Shown piece by piece: positions 17,205-26,329 of a stretch of 64,000 nucleotides of DNA. This DNA comes from Gemmatimonas phototrophica (lineage in GTDB: Bacteria > Gemmatimonadota > Gemmatimonadetes > Gemmatimonadales > Gemmatimonadaceae). The stretch spans positions 496,001 through 560,000 of the forward strand of contig NZ_CP011454.1 in assembly GCF_000695095.2 (NCBI RefSeq), read 5' to 3'. Both the position numbers and the translations under genes were made by a program. How positions within the stretch are numbered: the first letter of the stretch is position 1; each line of letters opens with the position of its first letter. Below the pieces are notes generated by a model, which worked only from the letters and a program-made list of their open reading frames with translations, did no database searches and was not told where the DNA came from.

Positions 17205-19004
17205 TCACACCGTGGAGACCACCTCATTCACGTCGATATTCTCAAAGACGGTCCCCAGCCAGCGCAGCACCGGCCACAGCTCCGCGACAATGATGGCGCT
17301 GGCAAGCAGCGTGGCGGCTAGCACCGACCAGCCACCCCAGTCGTTGGTGATCCAAAGGATGAGCGCGCCCAGCCCCACCGGAAACACCAGCGCCACGGCG
17401 GCCACCAGCGTCGTCGCACCGGTCGTGAGCAGATTCTGCCCCATCGTTTCAAAGCCCCGTGACTCCGTCCCCAATCGCACCCAGGCCGGAAACAGCAGAG
17501 CGGTCCCGTTCTGAATGGTGAACATGAGCGCGTTGAACGCCGGGACGCCCACCGCGATCGACACCAGAATCGGCACCGTGGCGCCACTGTTCAGGAACAG
17601 CTCCGGATCCTGCAGAAACATGACCAGCGGCACCGTCATGAGTGACCACACGGTGATGGAGTGCAACACCGTGACCGCCGCAATCTCGGCGGCGACAATG
17701 CGCCACCCTTCCAACGGATAGGTCTTGAGGACGGTGAGTCGTGGCAGATCGAGGCGCAGGTCGAATCGCATCCAGAGCGGTCCGATAAAGAGCAACATCG
17801 CGCCCCAGCCGATCGTGACGCCCACAAAGGCAGCGCCCGCGCCATCGGAGGCCGATCGGGACACGACGGCGAGCGCGCCGAGCCCAATGATGAACGAGAC
17901 GAGCTGCGTCTTCCACGAGCCCCCGCGCAGCGCCGCCACCACATTCTTCCACGCAATGGCGACCTCGGGACGCCCCGTCAGCGCGAGACGGGGGACCGAC
18001 ACCAGCTTCCCCTTCTTCGAGCGCGCCTGCCCCATCTGTGAGGCCCGGAAGCGTTGAATACGCTCGGCCCGGTGCTGCGTGGCCTCCAAAGCGGCTTCCT
18101 CGAAGGACGTGTCGAGCCGCACCACCCAGAAGTAGTGCCCCGTCACAATGAGGCCAGCCCAGAGCAGCGACATCCCCCACGCCGCCGTGCCGGCGGTCAT
18201 GATGGGTTCAATCAGCACCCGCACCGGCAACAATGCACTCCACGGCACCGGCGCCTTGAGTGCGTCGGTGATGGCGGTGATGAGCATTTTGATGCCGCCG
18301 GTGCTGGCCAGACGGATACCCGGCAGTTCCATCAGCAGGCCGTACACGACCGCGCCAATGAGCCCACCGAAAATGAGCAGCGGCAGCACACCACGTTTGC
18401 GCCCCGCTCCCCCGTGCTCCACGGCGTTGGCCCGCACAATGGACGCGCCCATGCGATGCATGGCCAGTGTGGAGAAGAGCATCCACCATCCCAGCGCCCG
18501 CTCCCAGGTGGCCAGCTGCGTGGCGTTGCCGCGGAAAATGACGCTGAAAATGATGGTGTTCACGAAAATGGCGAGCTGCATGCGCAGCAGCTTCGTGTGC
18601 ACCAGCCCGCGTCGGGAGACCGGCGCGGGAAAGAGGAATTGCACCTCGGATGGCGTGAACGCGAGTGCACTGCGGTCGGCGCCAAAGATCCACCAGCGGG
18701 CCGACGACAGCAGCGCCAGCGTGCTTCCCACGACCAGCGTGATGTCGGAGGTCAGGATGGAGGCAAGCGGCGCTCCGCCGGCGCGCGTGTTGCGGAAGAG
18801 TGCCCAGTAGAGATAGAGCGCCCCCAGCGCGACCGCGACGAGATAGCGGGGGCTGCGCACGCGGGCCGCCTGCGAACGCAGGCGATTGATGAAACTCCGC
18901 CAGTACAGGAAGAGCATGGCCTGTGCCGGAGCGGGCTGCCGCTCGGCAACGGTCGTGCTCATGGCGACGGTGGCCGTGGCTACCGAATCAACGGGGATGC
19001 TCAC
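17205..19004 (-). CDS. ABC exporter membrane subunit
   Basis: Large polytopic membrane protein of 599 aa with about 12-14 hydrophobic segments, arranged in two halves separated by a charged cytoplasmic stretch (residues about 290-330, rich in Arg/Lys/Gln). This is typical of ABC-2 type or putative ABC exporter permeases. The GTG start at 19004 lies 4 nt after the stop of the ATPase gene, so the two form one transporter. Substrate not deducible. An ATG at 18962 is an alternative start. Confidence 0.75.
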   Translation of the reverse strand: MSIPVDSVATATVAMSTTVAERQPAPAQAMLFLYWRSFINRLRSQAARVRSPRYLVAVALGALYLYWALFRNTRAGGAPLASILTSDITLVVGSTLALLSSARWWIFGADRSALAFTPSEVQFLFPAPVSRRGLVHTKLLRMQLAIFVNTIIFSVIFRGNATQLATWERALGWWMLFSTLAMHRMGASIVRANAVEHGGAGRKRGVLPLLIFGGLIGAVVYGLLMELPGIRLASTGGIKMLITAITDALKAPVPWSALLPVRVLIEPIMTAGTAAWGMSLLWAGLIVTGHYFWVVRLDTSFEEAALEATQHRAERIQRFRASQMGQARSKKGKLVSVPRLALTGRPEVAIAWKNVVAALRGGSWKTQLVSFIIGLGALAVVSRSASDGAGAAFVGVTIGWGAMLLFIGPLWMRFDLRLDLPRLTVLKTYPLEGWRIVAAEIAAVTVLHSITVWSLMTVPLVMFLQDPELFLNSGATVPILVSIAVGVPAFNALMFTIQNGTALLFPAWVRLGTESRGFETMGQNLLTTGATTLVAAVALVFPVGLGALILWITNDWGGWSVLAATLLASAIIVAELWPVLRWLGTVFENIDVNEVVSTV

Positions 19005-19008
19005 GGTC

Positions 19009-19773
19009 TCAGGCCGCGCCGCTGATCAGCCCGTTCGGCGAGCCATTGGACGTCCCGTCGCCGGTGAGCGCAATGAACATCTCTTCCAACGTCCGTCCGG
19101 CCAAATCGGGACGCGCGCTGACGATCTCCTCGATTGTCCCCAGCGCGACCATCTGCCCCCGCCGGATGACCAGCAGGCGGGTGCACAACTCTTCCACCAG
19201 GTGCAGCAGATGGGAGCTGAGGATGACGGCCGTCCCTTCGCGCGCCCGAGCGGCAATGGTTTCCTTCATGCGCCGGATGCCCACCGGATCGAGCCCGGTG
19301 AGGGGTTCGTCGAGCAACAGCGCCGCCGGGCGATGCAACAAGCCACAGGCAATAGCGAGCTTCTGCTTCATCCCGCGCGACAGCTCCGGCGGCAGCGCGT
19401 CCTTCTTGGCCGTGAGCTCCAGCTCTTCCAGTAATTCAGGAATGCGCGGTGCTGCATCAGTGACGCCATAGAGGCGCGCCACAAACTGCAAATGCTCGGT
19501 GACCGTCAGGTAATCGAACAGCTGCGGTTCGTCAGGGATGAATGCGAGGCGCGCCTTGGCGGCTACCGGCTGACTCTGCAGATCAATGCCCGCGACGGCA
19601 ATGCTTCCCGACGTGGGCTGCAGAATGCCTGCCAGCGCACGCAATGTCGTGGTCTTGCCCGCCCCGTTGGGACCGACCAGCCCCAGCACGTCACCGGGGG
19701 CGACGTGGAACGACAACGACTGCACGGCAACGGTGTCACCGTAGAGCTTGGTATAACCGGAAACGTCAATCAC
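19009..19773 (-). CDS. ABC transporter ATP-binding protein
   Basis: Cytoplasmic ATPase of 254 aa that powers the adjacent permease. Walker A is GPNGAGKTTT (about residues 36-45). The signature is LSRGMKQKLAIA, Walker B is ALLLDEPLTGLDP, and the H-loop is SSHLL. It is closest in flavour to CcmA/NatA-type exporters. The start is GTG at 19773. It is followed directly by the permease gene. Confidence 0.92.
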   Translation of the reverse strand: MIDVSGYTKLYGDTVAVQSLSFHVAPGDVLGLVGPNGAGKTTTLRALAGILQPTSGSIAVAGIDLQSQPVAAKARLAFIPDEPQLFDYLTVTEHLQFVARLYGVTDAAPRIPELLEELELTAKKDALPPELSRGMKQKLAIACGLLHRPAALLLDEPLTGLDPVGIRRMKETIAARAREGTAVILSSHLLHLVEELCTRLLVIRRGQMVALGTIEEIVSARPDLAGRTLEEMFIALTGDGTSNGSPNGLISGAA

Positions 19774-19783
19774 GAAGAGACAA

Positions 19784-20719
19784 TCACAGAGAGGAGGGGG
19801 TCAGGACCAGCGGTGCCGTCAGCGTAGTGGAGAGCGTGGCGCCCGCCGACAGACAACGTTCGATGGTGTTGTTGCGTGCCGCCGCAATGGTGCCCGCCGC
19901 GGCGCCACCCGCGGCCCCGATGACGGCGCCTTTCGTGCCACCGCCCATAACGCGCCCTAGAATGCCACCGATGATCGCGCCGGTAATCACCTTCCCCTGG
20001 TCGCTGCCGCCTTTCGACACCTTCCGCTCGGTAACCGCGCCGTCCACCACGCGCACCGTGCCCTGGGCAGGGTAGAACTCTCCATCCACCTGCACCCCGC
20101 GCAGTCGGAACGACATCTCACCCGTCGTGGAATCGACCCGCGCCAGCTCCACCAGCACCGGGGTCCCCGCGGCCAGCAACGCGCCATCCGGGCTGGTCAC
20201 TTCCCGGTCGAGTGAGACAACAAAGCGGTCCCCCGGCCGGTTGGCTAACGAACAGATGGCGGCGTTGGTGGCGCCGCTGAGTTGCACCCCCTCGCCAATC
20301 ATCCGACCGCGAGGCACTGGCGCTGGCGTTGGCGCCTCGGCCACCGGCGTTGGGGCCGGTGTGGGGGCCGGGATTGCGGCGGTTGGTGCCGGGAGCGGCG
20401 CCGGCGCGGGGCGTGGGGTGCGCGGGGCAGCCGGTGCTGGCGATGGCACCGCGACGGTGGGGCGCGGCGACGGGCGCGGCGCGTCCGGCAGCGGCAGCGG
20501 GGCCGACGGCGAATTGCTCACCGCTGTATCGCCAATGGCCACGTTCGGGGTGGCCGACGACGCCAGCGTGAGGTCGCGTGACAACGCGGAGTCGATGGCC
20601 GCCGAGCGCTCAGGGCGCGCATCGCCACAGGCGGCAAGCAGCGCCCAGGCGCTGAAGCCTGTCGCCACGCGATATACCAAGGCCCGCCGCGGGGTCAACA
20701 CTCGAGGAAGTTGCGCCAT
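19784..20719 (-). CDS. Lipoprotein with proline/alanine-rich linker and glycine-zipper domain
   Basis: Envelope protein of 311 aa, family not recognised. The N-terminus has a lipobox LLAAC (Cys about residue 31) after a hydrophobic stretch. Then comes a ~90-residue Pro/Ala/Thr linker that probably spans the periplasm, a beta-rich domain, and a glycine-zipper membrane-inserting segment (GAIIGGILGRVMGGG, then GAVIGAAGGAAAG). The gene lies upstream of the ABC exporter, 10 nt from the ATPase gene, so one operon is likely. Confidence 0.65.
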   Translation of the reverse strand: MAQLPRVLTPRRALVYRVATGFSAWALLAACGDARPERSAAIDSALSRDLTLASSATPNVAIGDTAVSNSPSAPLPLPDAPRPSPRPTVAVPSPAPAAPRTPRPAPAPLPAPTAAIPAPTPAPTPVAEAPTPAPVPRGRMIGEGVQLSGATNAAICSLANRPGDRFVVSLDREVTSPDGALLAAGTPVLVELARVDSTTGEMSFRLRGVQVDGEFYPAQGTVRVVDGAVTERKVSKGGSDQGKVITGAIIGGILGRVMGGGTKGAVIGAAGGAAAGTIAAARNNTIERCLSAGATLSTTLTAPLVLTPSSL

Positions 20720-20854
20720 GGACTGGACGATAGTCGGAAAGAGGAGTGCTCCGCCATGCTTTCATGGGGGGCGCCCTCCCGGTTGTGTAAACATTCTGTC
20801 GGGTATCGTACGCCCGCGCCCGGTCCGCGTTCCCCCATTATTCGCTTTACTCGC

Positions 20855-22114
20855 ATGCGCTTCACCGATGTCGACGTGACGCCGCCGCCCACGGCGCAGC
20901 ACGTGTTCATCGCTCGTCAACCCATTTTCGACGGGCGCGACAGGCGCGTGGCCTACGAGCTGCTCTACCGGGCCAGCCGGGAAGCCACCCACGCCTACGT
21001 CGGTGATGTATCCCCCGCGCTGATGTGCGGGGATACGGCCCTGCATGCCCTGCTCTCCATTGGCCTGGAGAAGTTGACCGCCGGGACGCGGGCGTATGTG
21101 AATGTCACGGAAGAGCACCTGCTGGGGGAGCTGTACAAGATCTTTGACCCGGCTGCGGTGGTGCTCGAACTGCTCGAGACCGTAGACGGGTCACCGGCTG
21201 TGGTAGACGCCTGCCAGCGGGCGGTGGCCGACGGCTACACCCTTGCACTCGACGACTACGACGGCCGTGCCTCTCTGGACCCACTGCTGGCGTTTGCGAA
21301 AATCGTGAAGGTGGACGTGCTGGCCACTCCCGATATTCGCACGCTGGCGCCCATGGTGGCGGCGCTCAACGCGCGTGGCATCACGGTGCTCGCCGAACGG
21401 GTGGAAACGCAGGAGGCTCTCGCCGCCGCGCGCGACGCCGGCTTCGCGCTGTTCCAGGGGTACGTCTACAGTCGCCCGGAAACTCTGGACGGTCGCGCGG
21501 TCAATGTGCAGCAGGCCACCGTCTTTCACATCATGGCGCTGCTCAACGAACCGGACGCCACCGACGGAGCGCTGGAAGAGGCCTTTCGCAGCCACCCGTC
21601 GCTCTCCCTCTCGCTCCTCCGCATCGTCAACTCGGCGTCGTTCGGCGGACGCGGCGTGGATTCCATTCCGTATGCCATCCGTTTGGTGGGGCGCGAGGCC
21701 CTGTCGCGCTGGATGCTGATCATGCTGGTGGCCAGTGTCGGATCGCGCAGCCCGGTGGCGCACGAGGCCGTCATGGAAGCACTGGTGCGTGGTCGCTTCT
21801 GCGAAACGGTGACGGCCCAAGGCGCCAGTGGCGACCCGGCGGCGCGCTTCCTCGTTGGGCTGCTCTCGCGCATGGATACGCTGCTGGGGCTGCCCATGGC
21901 GCAGGTGCTGGAGCGTCTGCCGGTGAGCAATGATGTCAGGGACGCGCTGCTGGAGGGCACGGGCCCGCACGCTGGCGTCCTGCGGTTGGCTGACGCCTAC
22001 GAAAGCGCCGAGTGGGCCATGGTGGACATGCTGGCCACCGACACGCAACTCTCTTCGCTTTATGCGGAAGCGGTGACCTGGGCCAACGAACGGTTGGCCA
22101 AGATCACTAGCTGA
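20855..22114 (+). CDS. EAL-HDOD signalling protein, YuxH/CdgJ-like
   Basis: Cytoplasmic protein of 419 aa. It has an N-terminal EAL-like domain (ARQPIFDGRDRRVAYELLYR) and a C-terminal HDOD domain (about 215-400, SLLRIVNSASFGG...IPYAIRLVGREALSRWMLIML). The EAL motif reads ELL, the metal site DDYDGR replaces DDFGTG, and AERVET is kept, so c-di-GMP hydrolysis is doubtful, as in CdgJ relatives that regulate motility. The ATG at 20855 is chosen because the EAL domain starts soon after; the frame is open to 20711. It converges on motB across a hairpin. Confidence 0.8.
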   Translation: MRFTDVDVTPPPTAQHVFIARQPIFDGRDRRVAYELLYRASREATHAYVGDVSPALMCGDTALHALLSIGLEKLTAGTRAYVNVTEEHLLGELYKIFDPAAVVLELLETVDGSPAVVDACQRAVADGYTLALDDYDGRASLDPLLAFAKIVKVDVLATPDIRTLAPMVAALNARGITVLAERVETQEALAAARDAGFALFQGYVYSRPETLDGRAVNVQQATVFHIMALLNEPDATDGALEEAFRSHPSLSLSLLRIVNSASFGGRGVDSIPYAIRLVGREALSRWMLIMLVASVGSRSPVAHEAVMEALVRGRFCETVTAQGASGDPAARFLVGLLSRMDTLLGLPMAQVLERLPVSNDVRDALLEGTGPHAGVLRLADAYESAEWAMVDMLATDTQLSSLYAEAVTWANERLAKITS

Positions 22115-22130
22115 GCCTCTCGCGGCGCTC

Positions 22131-22150
22131 GCGGCCTCACATCAGGCCGC
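22131..22150. terminator. Hairpin between convergent EAL-HDOD gene and motB
   Basis: A perfect 7-bp GC stem, GCGGCCT-6nt-AGGCCGC, lies 9 nt beyond the motB stop and 17 nt beyond the EAL-HDOD stop. It probably terminates both transcripts. There is no long T-tract. Confidence 0.55.
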
Positions 22151-22158
22151 GTGCGGCC

Positions 22159-23028
22159 TCAGTAATTCCGCTTGATCGGCGTGGCGATATCCGCGACCAT
22201 CGAATCGGCCTTCTGCGCCGCCATCCCCGCCGCACTGCCGGCGGCCTCCGGTGTGTTCGTATAGGGGAGCAGAATGGAAATGCGGCGGTTGGCAGCGGAC
22301 AGCGGATCGTCGGGCACGCGCAGCTTGGTATCGGCATAGCCGCGCACTTCCACTACGCGCTCCGGCGCCACGCCGGTGGACTGCAGCACGCGACGCGCGG
22401 CATTGGCGCGGTCGGCGGATAGCTCCCAGTTGGTGTACGCCGCATCGGCGCTGAACTTGGCCCCATCCGTGTGGCCTTCCAGCACCACCGACTGATTGAT
22501 GGTGGCCAGCTCGGAGCCCACCAGCTGCAGCGTCAACATCGTGGCCGCGTTCATGCGCGACGAACCGTTGGGGAAATACACATCGCCACGTCCGGATTCG
22601 ACCAGTTCGATGCGAAGGCCCTCGCGGGTCACCTGCACATCCACCACCGCGTTCAACTTCTTCAGCGAATCGCTGGCCGCGAGTTTGTCCAGAATGGTCT
22701 TGCGGATGTTCTCGAACGTTTTCTGTTCCGTCGAGCGCACAATCATGCGCATCGGCGTCTTCTGAATGGGATTGGGCGCGCTGCCGGTACTGAGTGGGCT
22801 GGAGCCGGCTCCGAAGCCTTTCTTGTAGCCGACGGGATTGGCGAAGTAGCCTTCGATGGCCTGCTTCGTCTTGTCGTCCATCCCAAGAATCCACATCACC
22901 ATGAAGAAGGCCATCATGGCGGTCACGAAGTCGGCGTACGCCACCTTCCATGAGCCGCCGTGGTGTCCGCCACCACCGGCGACCTTCTTCTTGACGATGA
23001 CGATCTTCTTGCCGCCGCGCGCCGCCAT
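22159..23028 (-). CDS. motB: Flagellar stator protein MotB
   Basis: Stator subunit of 289 aa anchoring the motor to peptidoglycan. One transmembrane helix contains the proton/ion-binding Asp (YADFVTAMMAFFMVMWIL, Asp about residue 33). A plug/linker and a C-terminal OmpA-like peptidoglycan-binding domain follow (SVVLEGHTDGAKFS...LSADRANAARRVL). It is 3 nt downstream of motA, forming the classic pair. Confidence 0.95.
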   Translation of the reverse strand: MAARGGKKIVIVKKKVAGGGGHHGGSWKVAYADFVTAMMAFFMVMWILGMDDKTKQAIEGYFANPVGYKKGFGAGSSPLSTGSAPNPIQKTPMRMIVRSTEQKTFENIRKTILDKLAASDSLKKLNAVVDVQVTREGLRIELVESGRGDVYFPNGSSRMNAATMLTLQLVGSELATINQSVVLEGHTDGAKFSADAAYTNWELSADRANAARRVLQSTGVAPERVVEVRGYADTKLRVPDDPLSAANRRISILLPYTNTPEAAGSAAGMAAQKADSMVADIATPIKRNY

Positions 23029-23031
23029 GGT

Positions 23032-23889
23032 TTAGGCCGCCTTCTTGCGCGTCAGCTCTTCCAGTTCCGTGAAACTCGGGCGTTCGTGCGGTTCGATGTT
23101 CCGCCGCGAGAACTCCACCGCCGTCATGGGCGCATCGCCGCGGGCGAAGCAGAGCAGCGCGGTGCGAATGCACAGCATGTAGTCGTGCTCGGCGTGCAAG
23201 CGCATTTCCATGGCCTTGGCTACCGGTCCGAATACGCCGTACGCCAGCAGAATGCCGAGGAACGTTCCTACGAGGGCGGCGGCCACTTTTTCGCCGATTT
23301 CCGAGGCGGCACCACCAATCGAGCCCATCGTGATGATCACGCCGAGCACGGCGGCCACGATGCCGAAGCCGGGCATGGCGTCACCCACGGTGGTGATCGC
23401 GTGAGGGGCCAGCATGCCCTCGTGGTGGTGCTTGTCGAGGTCCGTATCGAGGATATCGGCCAGGTTGTGGTCTTCGACGGTACCGGTGAGCAGCACCTTG
23501 AGCGTGTCGCATAACAGCGACAGCGCGTGGTGATTGTTGAGGAACGACGGATACTTCTGGAAGATGTCGCTCCCTTCCGGATTTTCGATGTGCGACTCCA
23601 GACCCACCAATCCATCCTTGCGGGCCTTCTGGAACACCTCGTAGAGTACCTGCAACAATTCCGCATACGCTTTCGCGCCGTACGGGTTAGGCTTGAGCAG
23701 CCCGAGCAACTGGGCCATGCACGCCTTCAGCACGGCAGGCGGGTTGGCAATGATGAGGGTGCCGAGGCCGGCGCCGCCAAGAATCAGGAACTCGTTGGGC
23801 TGATACAGCACGGCGAGGTCACCATGGTGCATGACATAGCCACCGATGACAGCGCCGAACACAACGACCAGGCCGATGATGACGAACAC
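23032..23889 (-). CDS. motA: Flagellar stator protein MotA
   Basis: Four-helix stator subunit of 285 aa that couples ion flow to rotation. The N-terminus MFVIIGLVVVFGAVIGGYVM, the large cytoplasmic loop, and the conserved PGFGIVAAVLGVIITMGSIG and GTFLGILLAYGVFGP helices are all present. The start is GTG at 23889, 33 nt from the divergent phosphotransfer-like gene. A weak sigma-54-like site lies 120 nt upstream, inside that gene. Confidence 0.95.
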   Translation of the reverse strand: MFVIIGLVVVFGAVIGGYVMHHGDLAVLYQPNEFLILGGAGLGTLIIANPPAVLKACMAQLLGLLKPNPYGAKAYAELLQVLYEVFQKARKDGLVGLESHIENPEGSDIFQKYPSFLNNHHALSLLCDTLKVLLTGTVEDHNLADILDTDLDKHHHEGMLAPHAITTVGDAMPGFGIVAAVLGVIITMGSIGGAASEIGEKVAAALVGTFLGILLAYGVFGPVAKAMEMRLHAEHDYMLCIRTALLCFARGDAPMTAVEFSRRNIEPHERPSFTELEELTRKKAA

Positions 23890-23922
23890 GGGGAATGTCC
23901 CGGGAAGCGAGTGGGGGATTCA

Positions 23923-24570
23923 GTGAGTGGCGAGCCCGGGCAACCGCGAGGTGCGGAGCACTGGCTCGCCATTCATGACGATCTGTTGCGCGGATTGGCG
24001 CACGCCATCAGCAACCGGCTCGCCACCATCACGGCGGCGGCGGGCGTGCTGGATGTGAGCGAGACGCCCGACCCGCGATTCCTGGACGGTCTGCGCAGCG
24101 ATGCCGACCGACTCGACGGACTGCTGACGCTCCTGCGTCAACTCCCCCGACGTGCCGATGCGGGAGTGGAGCCCATGCTGCTGACCGACGCCCTGCAGAG
24201 TGCCATTCGGCTCGTGGAGGAGCACGCGCTCATGCGCGGCCGGTCCGTTGCCACGGTGCTCACGGGCGACGTGATGCCCGTGCGGGCGGAACCCGGCGCC
24301 GTGCTCCACGCGATGTGTGTCGCGCTGCTCGCGGCGGCCCGCTTGGGGACGGGCGCCATTGTGGCCGAACTCGAGACCGTCGGTGACGAGGTGTGCTTCG
24401 TGGCGCGCCCGGACCACCGAGGCGAAAAGCCCGCTGAGGACCTGCTCGAGCACGACGTGAGCGCGATCCGCTGGCTGCTGACGGGAAGCCAAGGGCGAAG
24501 CGCCCCCCTGACGGATGGATGTGCGCTGTATCTGCCCACGCTTCAGGCGTCGCGGCGTCGTCCCGGTTGA
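23923..24570 (+). CDS. Histidine phosphotransfer / histidine-kinase-like protein
   Basis: Plus-strand gene of about 215 aa between the minus-strand motA and csrA. Near the N-terminus LRGLAHAISNRLATITAAA matches the DHp helix of histidine kinases or ChpT-like phosphotransferases (H in the H-x-x-x-N pattern). A second helix (GLRSDADRLDGLLTLLRQL) and a degenerate ATPase-like domain follow, without clear N/G boxes. GTG at 23923 (or 23911) is the likely start, with GGGGGA upstream. It could relay phosphate to a response regulator such as the NtrC-like one at 55560. Confidence 0.65.
   Translation: MSGEPGQPRGAEHWLAIHDDLLRGLAHAISNRLATITAAAGVLDVSETPDPRFLDGLRSDADRLDGLLTLLRQLPRRADAGVEPMLLTDALQSAIRLVEEHALMRGRSVATVLTGDVMPVRAEPGAVLHAMCVALLAAARLGTGAIVAELETVGDEVCFVARPDHRGEKPAEDLLEHDVSAIRWLLTGSQGRSAPLTDGCALYLPTLQASRRRPG
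24010..24025 (-). promoter_or_regulatory. Weak sigma-54-like -24/-12 element upstream of motA
   Basis: On the minus strand this reads TGGCGA-N5-TTGCT, with correct GG/GC spacing. The leader would be about 109 nt, longer than the ~30 nt of the other flagellar promoters. It lies inside a coding gene and has no CGGCA palindrome nearby, so it may be chance. Confidence 0.3.
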
Positions 24571-24572
24571 CA

Positions 24573-24875
24573 TCAGCCCTGCGCCTCAGGTGCGGGCGCT
24601 GGTGTCGCCACGGGCAGCGTGGCGGGTGCCAGGACGGACGCGCCGGATGTTTGTGGCGCGCCCAACGCGGCCAGCCAGTCGGCGCCTACCGGCGAACTGG
24701 CGGCGCGCTGATTCTCCTGGGCGACCTGTTGCGCAATTTCACCGCGCAGAATCTTGACGTCGCTGGGCGCTTCAATGCCAATGCGCACGCCCCCGCGGTC
24801 GCAGGACACGACCACGATACGGATTCCGCCGTCAATGAGGATGGAGTCGCCTTCACGGCGTCCGAGAATAAGCAT
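24573..24875 (-). CDS. csrA: Carbon storage regulator CsrA with extended C-terminus
   Basis: RNA-binding translational regulator. The first ~60 residues are standard CsrA (MLILGRREGDSILI...GIRIVVV...VRIGIEAPSDVKILRGEI). A further ~40-residue Ala/Pro-rich tail makes it 100 aa, against the usual 60-75. It is the last gene of the flgF operon, 2 nt after flgK. FliW, the known CsrA antagonist, is encoded at 58226. The stop is only 2 nt from the convergent phosphotransfer-like gene. Confidence 0.93.
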   Translation of the reverse strand: MLILGRREGDSILIDGGIRIVVVSCDRGGVRIGIEAPSDVKILRGEIAQQVAQENQRAASSPVGADWLAALGAPQTSGASVLAPATLPVATPAPAPEAQG

Positions 24876-24877
24876 CG

Positions 24878-26326
24878 TCAGACCAGACTGATCAGGGTGT
24901 CCAGCATCTCTTCCGCGGCTTTGATCATTTTCGTGGCCGCCTGATAAGACTGCTGTACGCGCAGCATGTTCACGAGCTCTTCGTCCGTGTTCACACCGCT
25001 CACAGACTGGCGACGCAGGTCGGCCTGATCGGTCAGACCGGCCGCCACGGCAGCATCATCCGTGGCCGACGACGTCTGAATGCCAAGCCGCGTCACCAGC
25101 CCGCGGAAAAATCCAATGAACGAGCCGGTTTCCGTGGCACCGGACGGAGAGGTCCACGTGACCGTGGCATCGGTCATGCGCAACGACGACAATCCCTGCG
25201 CAACCCCGTTGTCGGTGGGCCCATTCACTGATCCCGACGCGGCAATCCTGGAAGGGTCACCAGCGACTACGCTATGCAGCTTGAGACTGGCCGCCGACAC
25301 CGGCGCTGCCAGTGTGCCGGGATCAAAGAAGTTGCCCGCTGCCGTCCCGGGGATGGTGGTACCGTTGAACGTGTAGCCACTGGTGTGCAGATCGTTGACC
25401 GCCGTGGCCAACTGATTGGCCATGGCATCAAGACGCCCGCGGGTATTGGGAATTTCGGTGTTCAACACCGTCACCATGGCCGACAGCTCGCCGGCCAACG
25501 GCGCCAGTCGATCGGGCGAACTCCCCAGGCGAATTCGCACCGGGACATCCGTGAGCGGCGTAGCCGGGAGCGGATTGGGCGTTTCGAACTGTACCGACAG
25601 CGGCGTGGCGGTATCGCCTTCCACCAGCATCGAGTTGCCAATGAGGACCGACACCGAGCCGTTCGGCTGCGGCACCACCCGCGTGCCGGCAATCTTCGAC
25701 AGCTCATCCAGCTTGAGATCGCGCATATCGCGCAGATCATTCGCCATGTTGCCGTTCGATTCGGCACCCACAATGCGCACATTCAGTTCGGCCACCTGCG
25801 TGGCCACCGAGTTGATGCGCTCCACGGTGTTGCTCAGTCGTTCCAGCGTACTGCTGCGAATGGTCGTGAGCTGCGTGTCGTAATCGTTGAAGAGCTGCGC
25901 AACCTGTCGCCCGCGCTGCTGTACCACCGCGCGCGCCGCCAGGCTGTTGGGCTGCGCCGACAGATCACTCCACGAGTTCCAGAACTGGTCGAGCGCATTG
26001 GCCATGCCGGCGTCGTTCGGTTCGCCAAACACCGATTCCACCTGCGAGAGCAGGTCGCGGCGCATGGCCGCGTCACCGGACAAGGTGTTGGAGGAGCGGA
26101 ACGACTCATCCAGCAGAATGTCACGCTTGCGAGTGATGGTGGACACGTTGACGCCGGTGCCCACATTGCCGTACGGGAAGCGCACCGGCGTGTTCGCCGA
26201 CAGCACGGCTTCCTGACGCGAATAGCCAGGCGTCTCCGCGTTCGCGATGTTCTGCGATACGGTCTGGAGTGCCGTCTGGTGCGTGAGGAGCGCGGTGCGC
26301 GCGATGCTGAACAGGCCGGAGCTCAT
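24878..26326 (-). CDS. flgK: Flagellar hook-associated protein FlgK
   Basis: Hook-filament junction protein of 482 aa. The N-terminal rod/hook motif (LLTHQTALQTVSQNIANAETPGYSRQ) and the C-terminal EELVNMLRVQQSYQAATKMI helix are canonical. It is exported by the flagellar type III system, so it has no Sec signal. It lies between flgN (its probable chaperone, 3 nt upstream) and csrA. Confidence 0.95.
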   Translation of the reverse strand: MSSGLFSIARTALLTHQTALQTVSQNIANAETPGYSRQEAVLSANTPVRFPYGNVGTGVNVSTITRKRDILLDESFRSSNTLSGDAAMRRDLLSQVESVFGEPNDAGMANALDQFWNSWSDLSAQPNSLAARAVVQQRGRQVAQLFNDYDTQLTTIRSSTLERLSNTVERINSVATQVAELNVRIVGAESNGNMANDLRDMRDLKLDELSKIAGTRVVPQPNGSVSVLIGNSMLVEGDTATPLSVQFETPNPLPATPLTDVPVRIRLGSSPDRLAPLAGELSAMVTVLNTEIPNTRGRLDAMANQLATAVNDLHTSGYTFNGTTIPGTAAGNFFDPGTLAAPVSAASLKLHSVVAGDPSRIAASGSVNGPTDNGVAQGLSSLRMTDATVTWTSPSGATETGSFIGFFRGLVTRLGIQTSSATDDAAVAAGLTDQADLRRQSVSGVNTDEELVNMLRVQQSYQAATKMIKAAEEMLDTLISLV

Positions 26327-26329
26327 GGG

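Noticed and set aside
23920-24573. Minus-strand open frame of 217 aa that would keep the flagellar strand continuous between csrA and motA
   Set aside because: Its translation has no recognisable features, whereas the plus-strand frame has a DHp-like helix.
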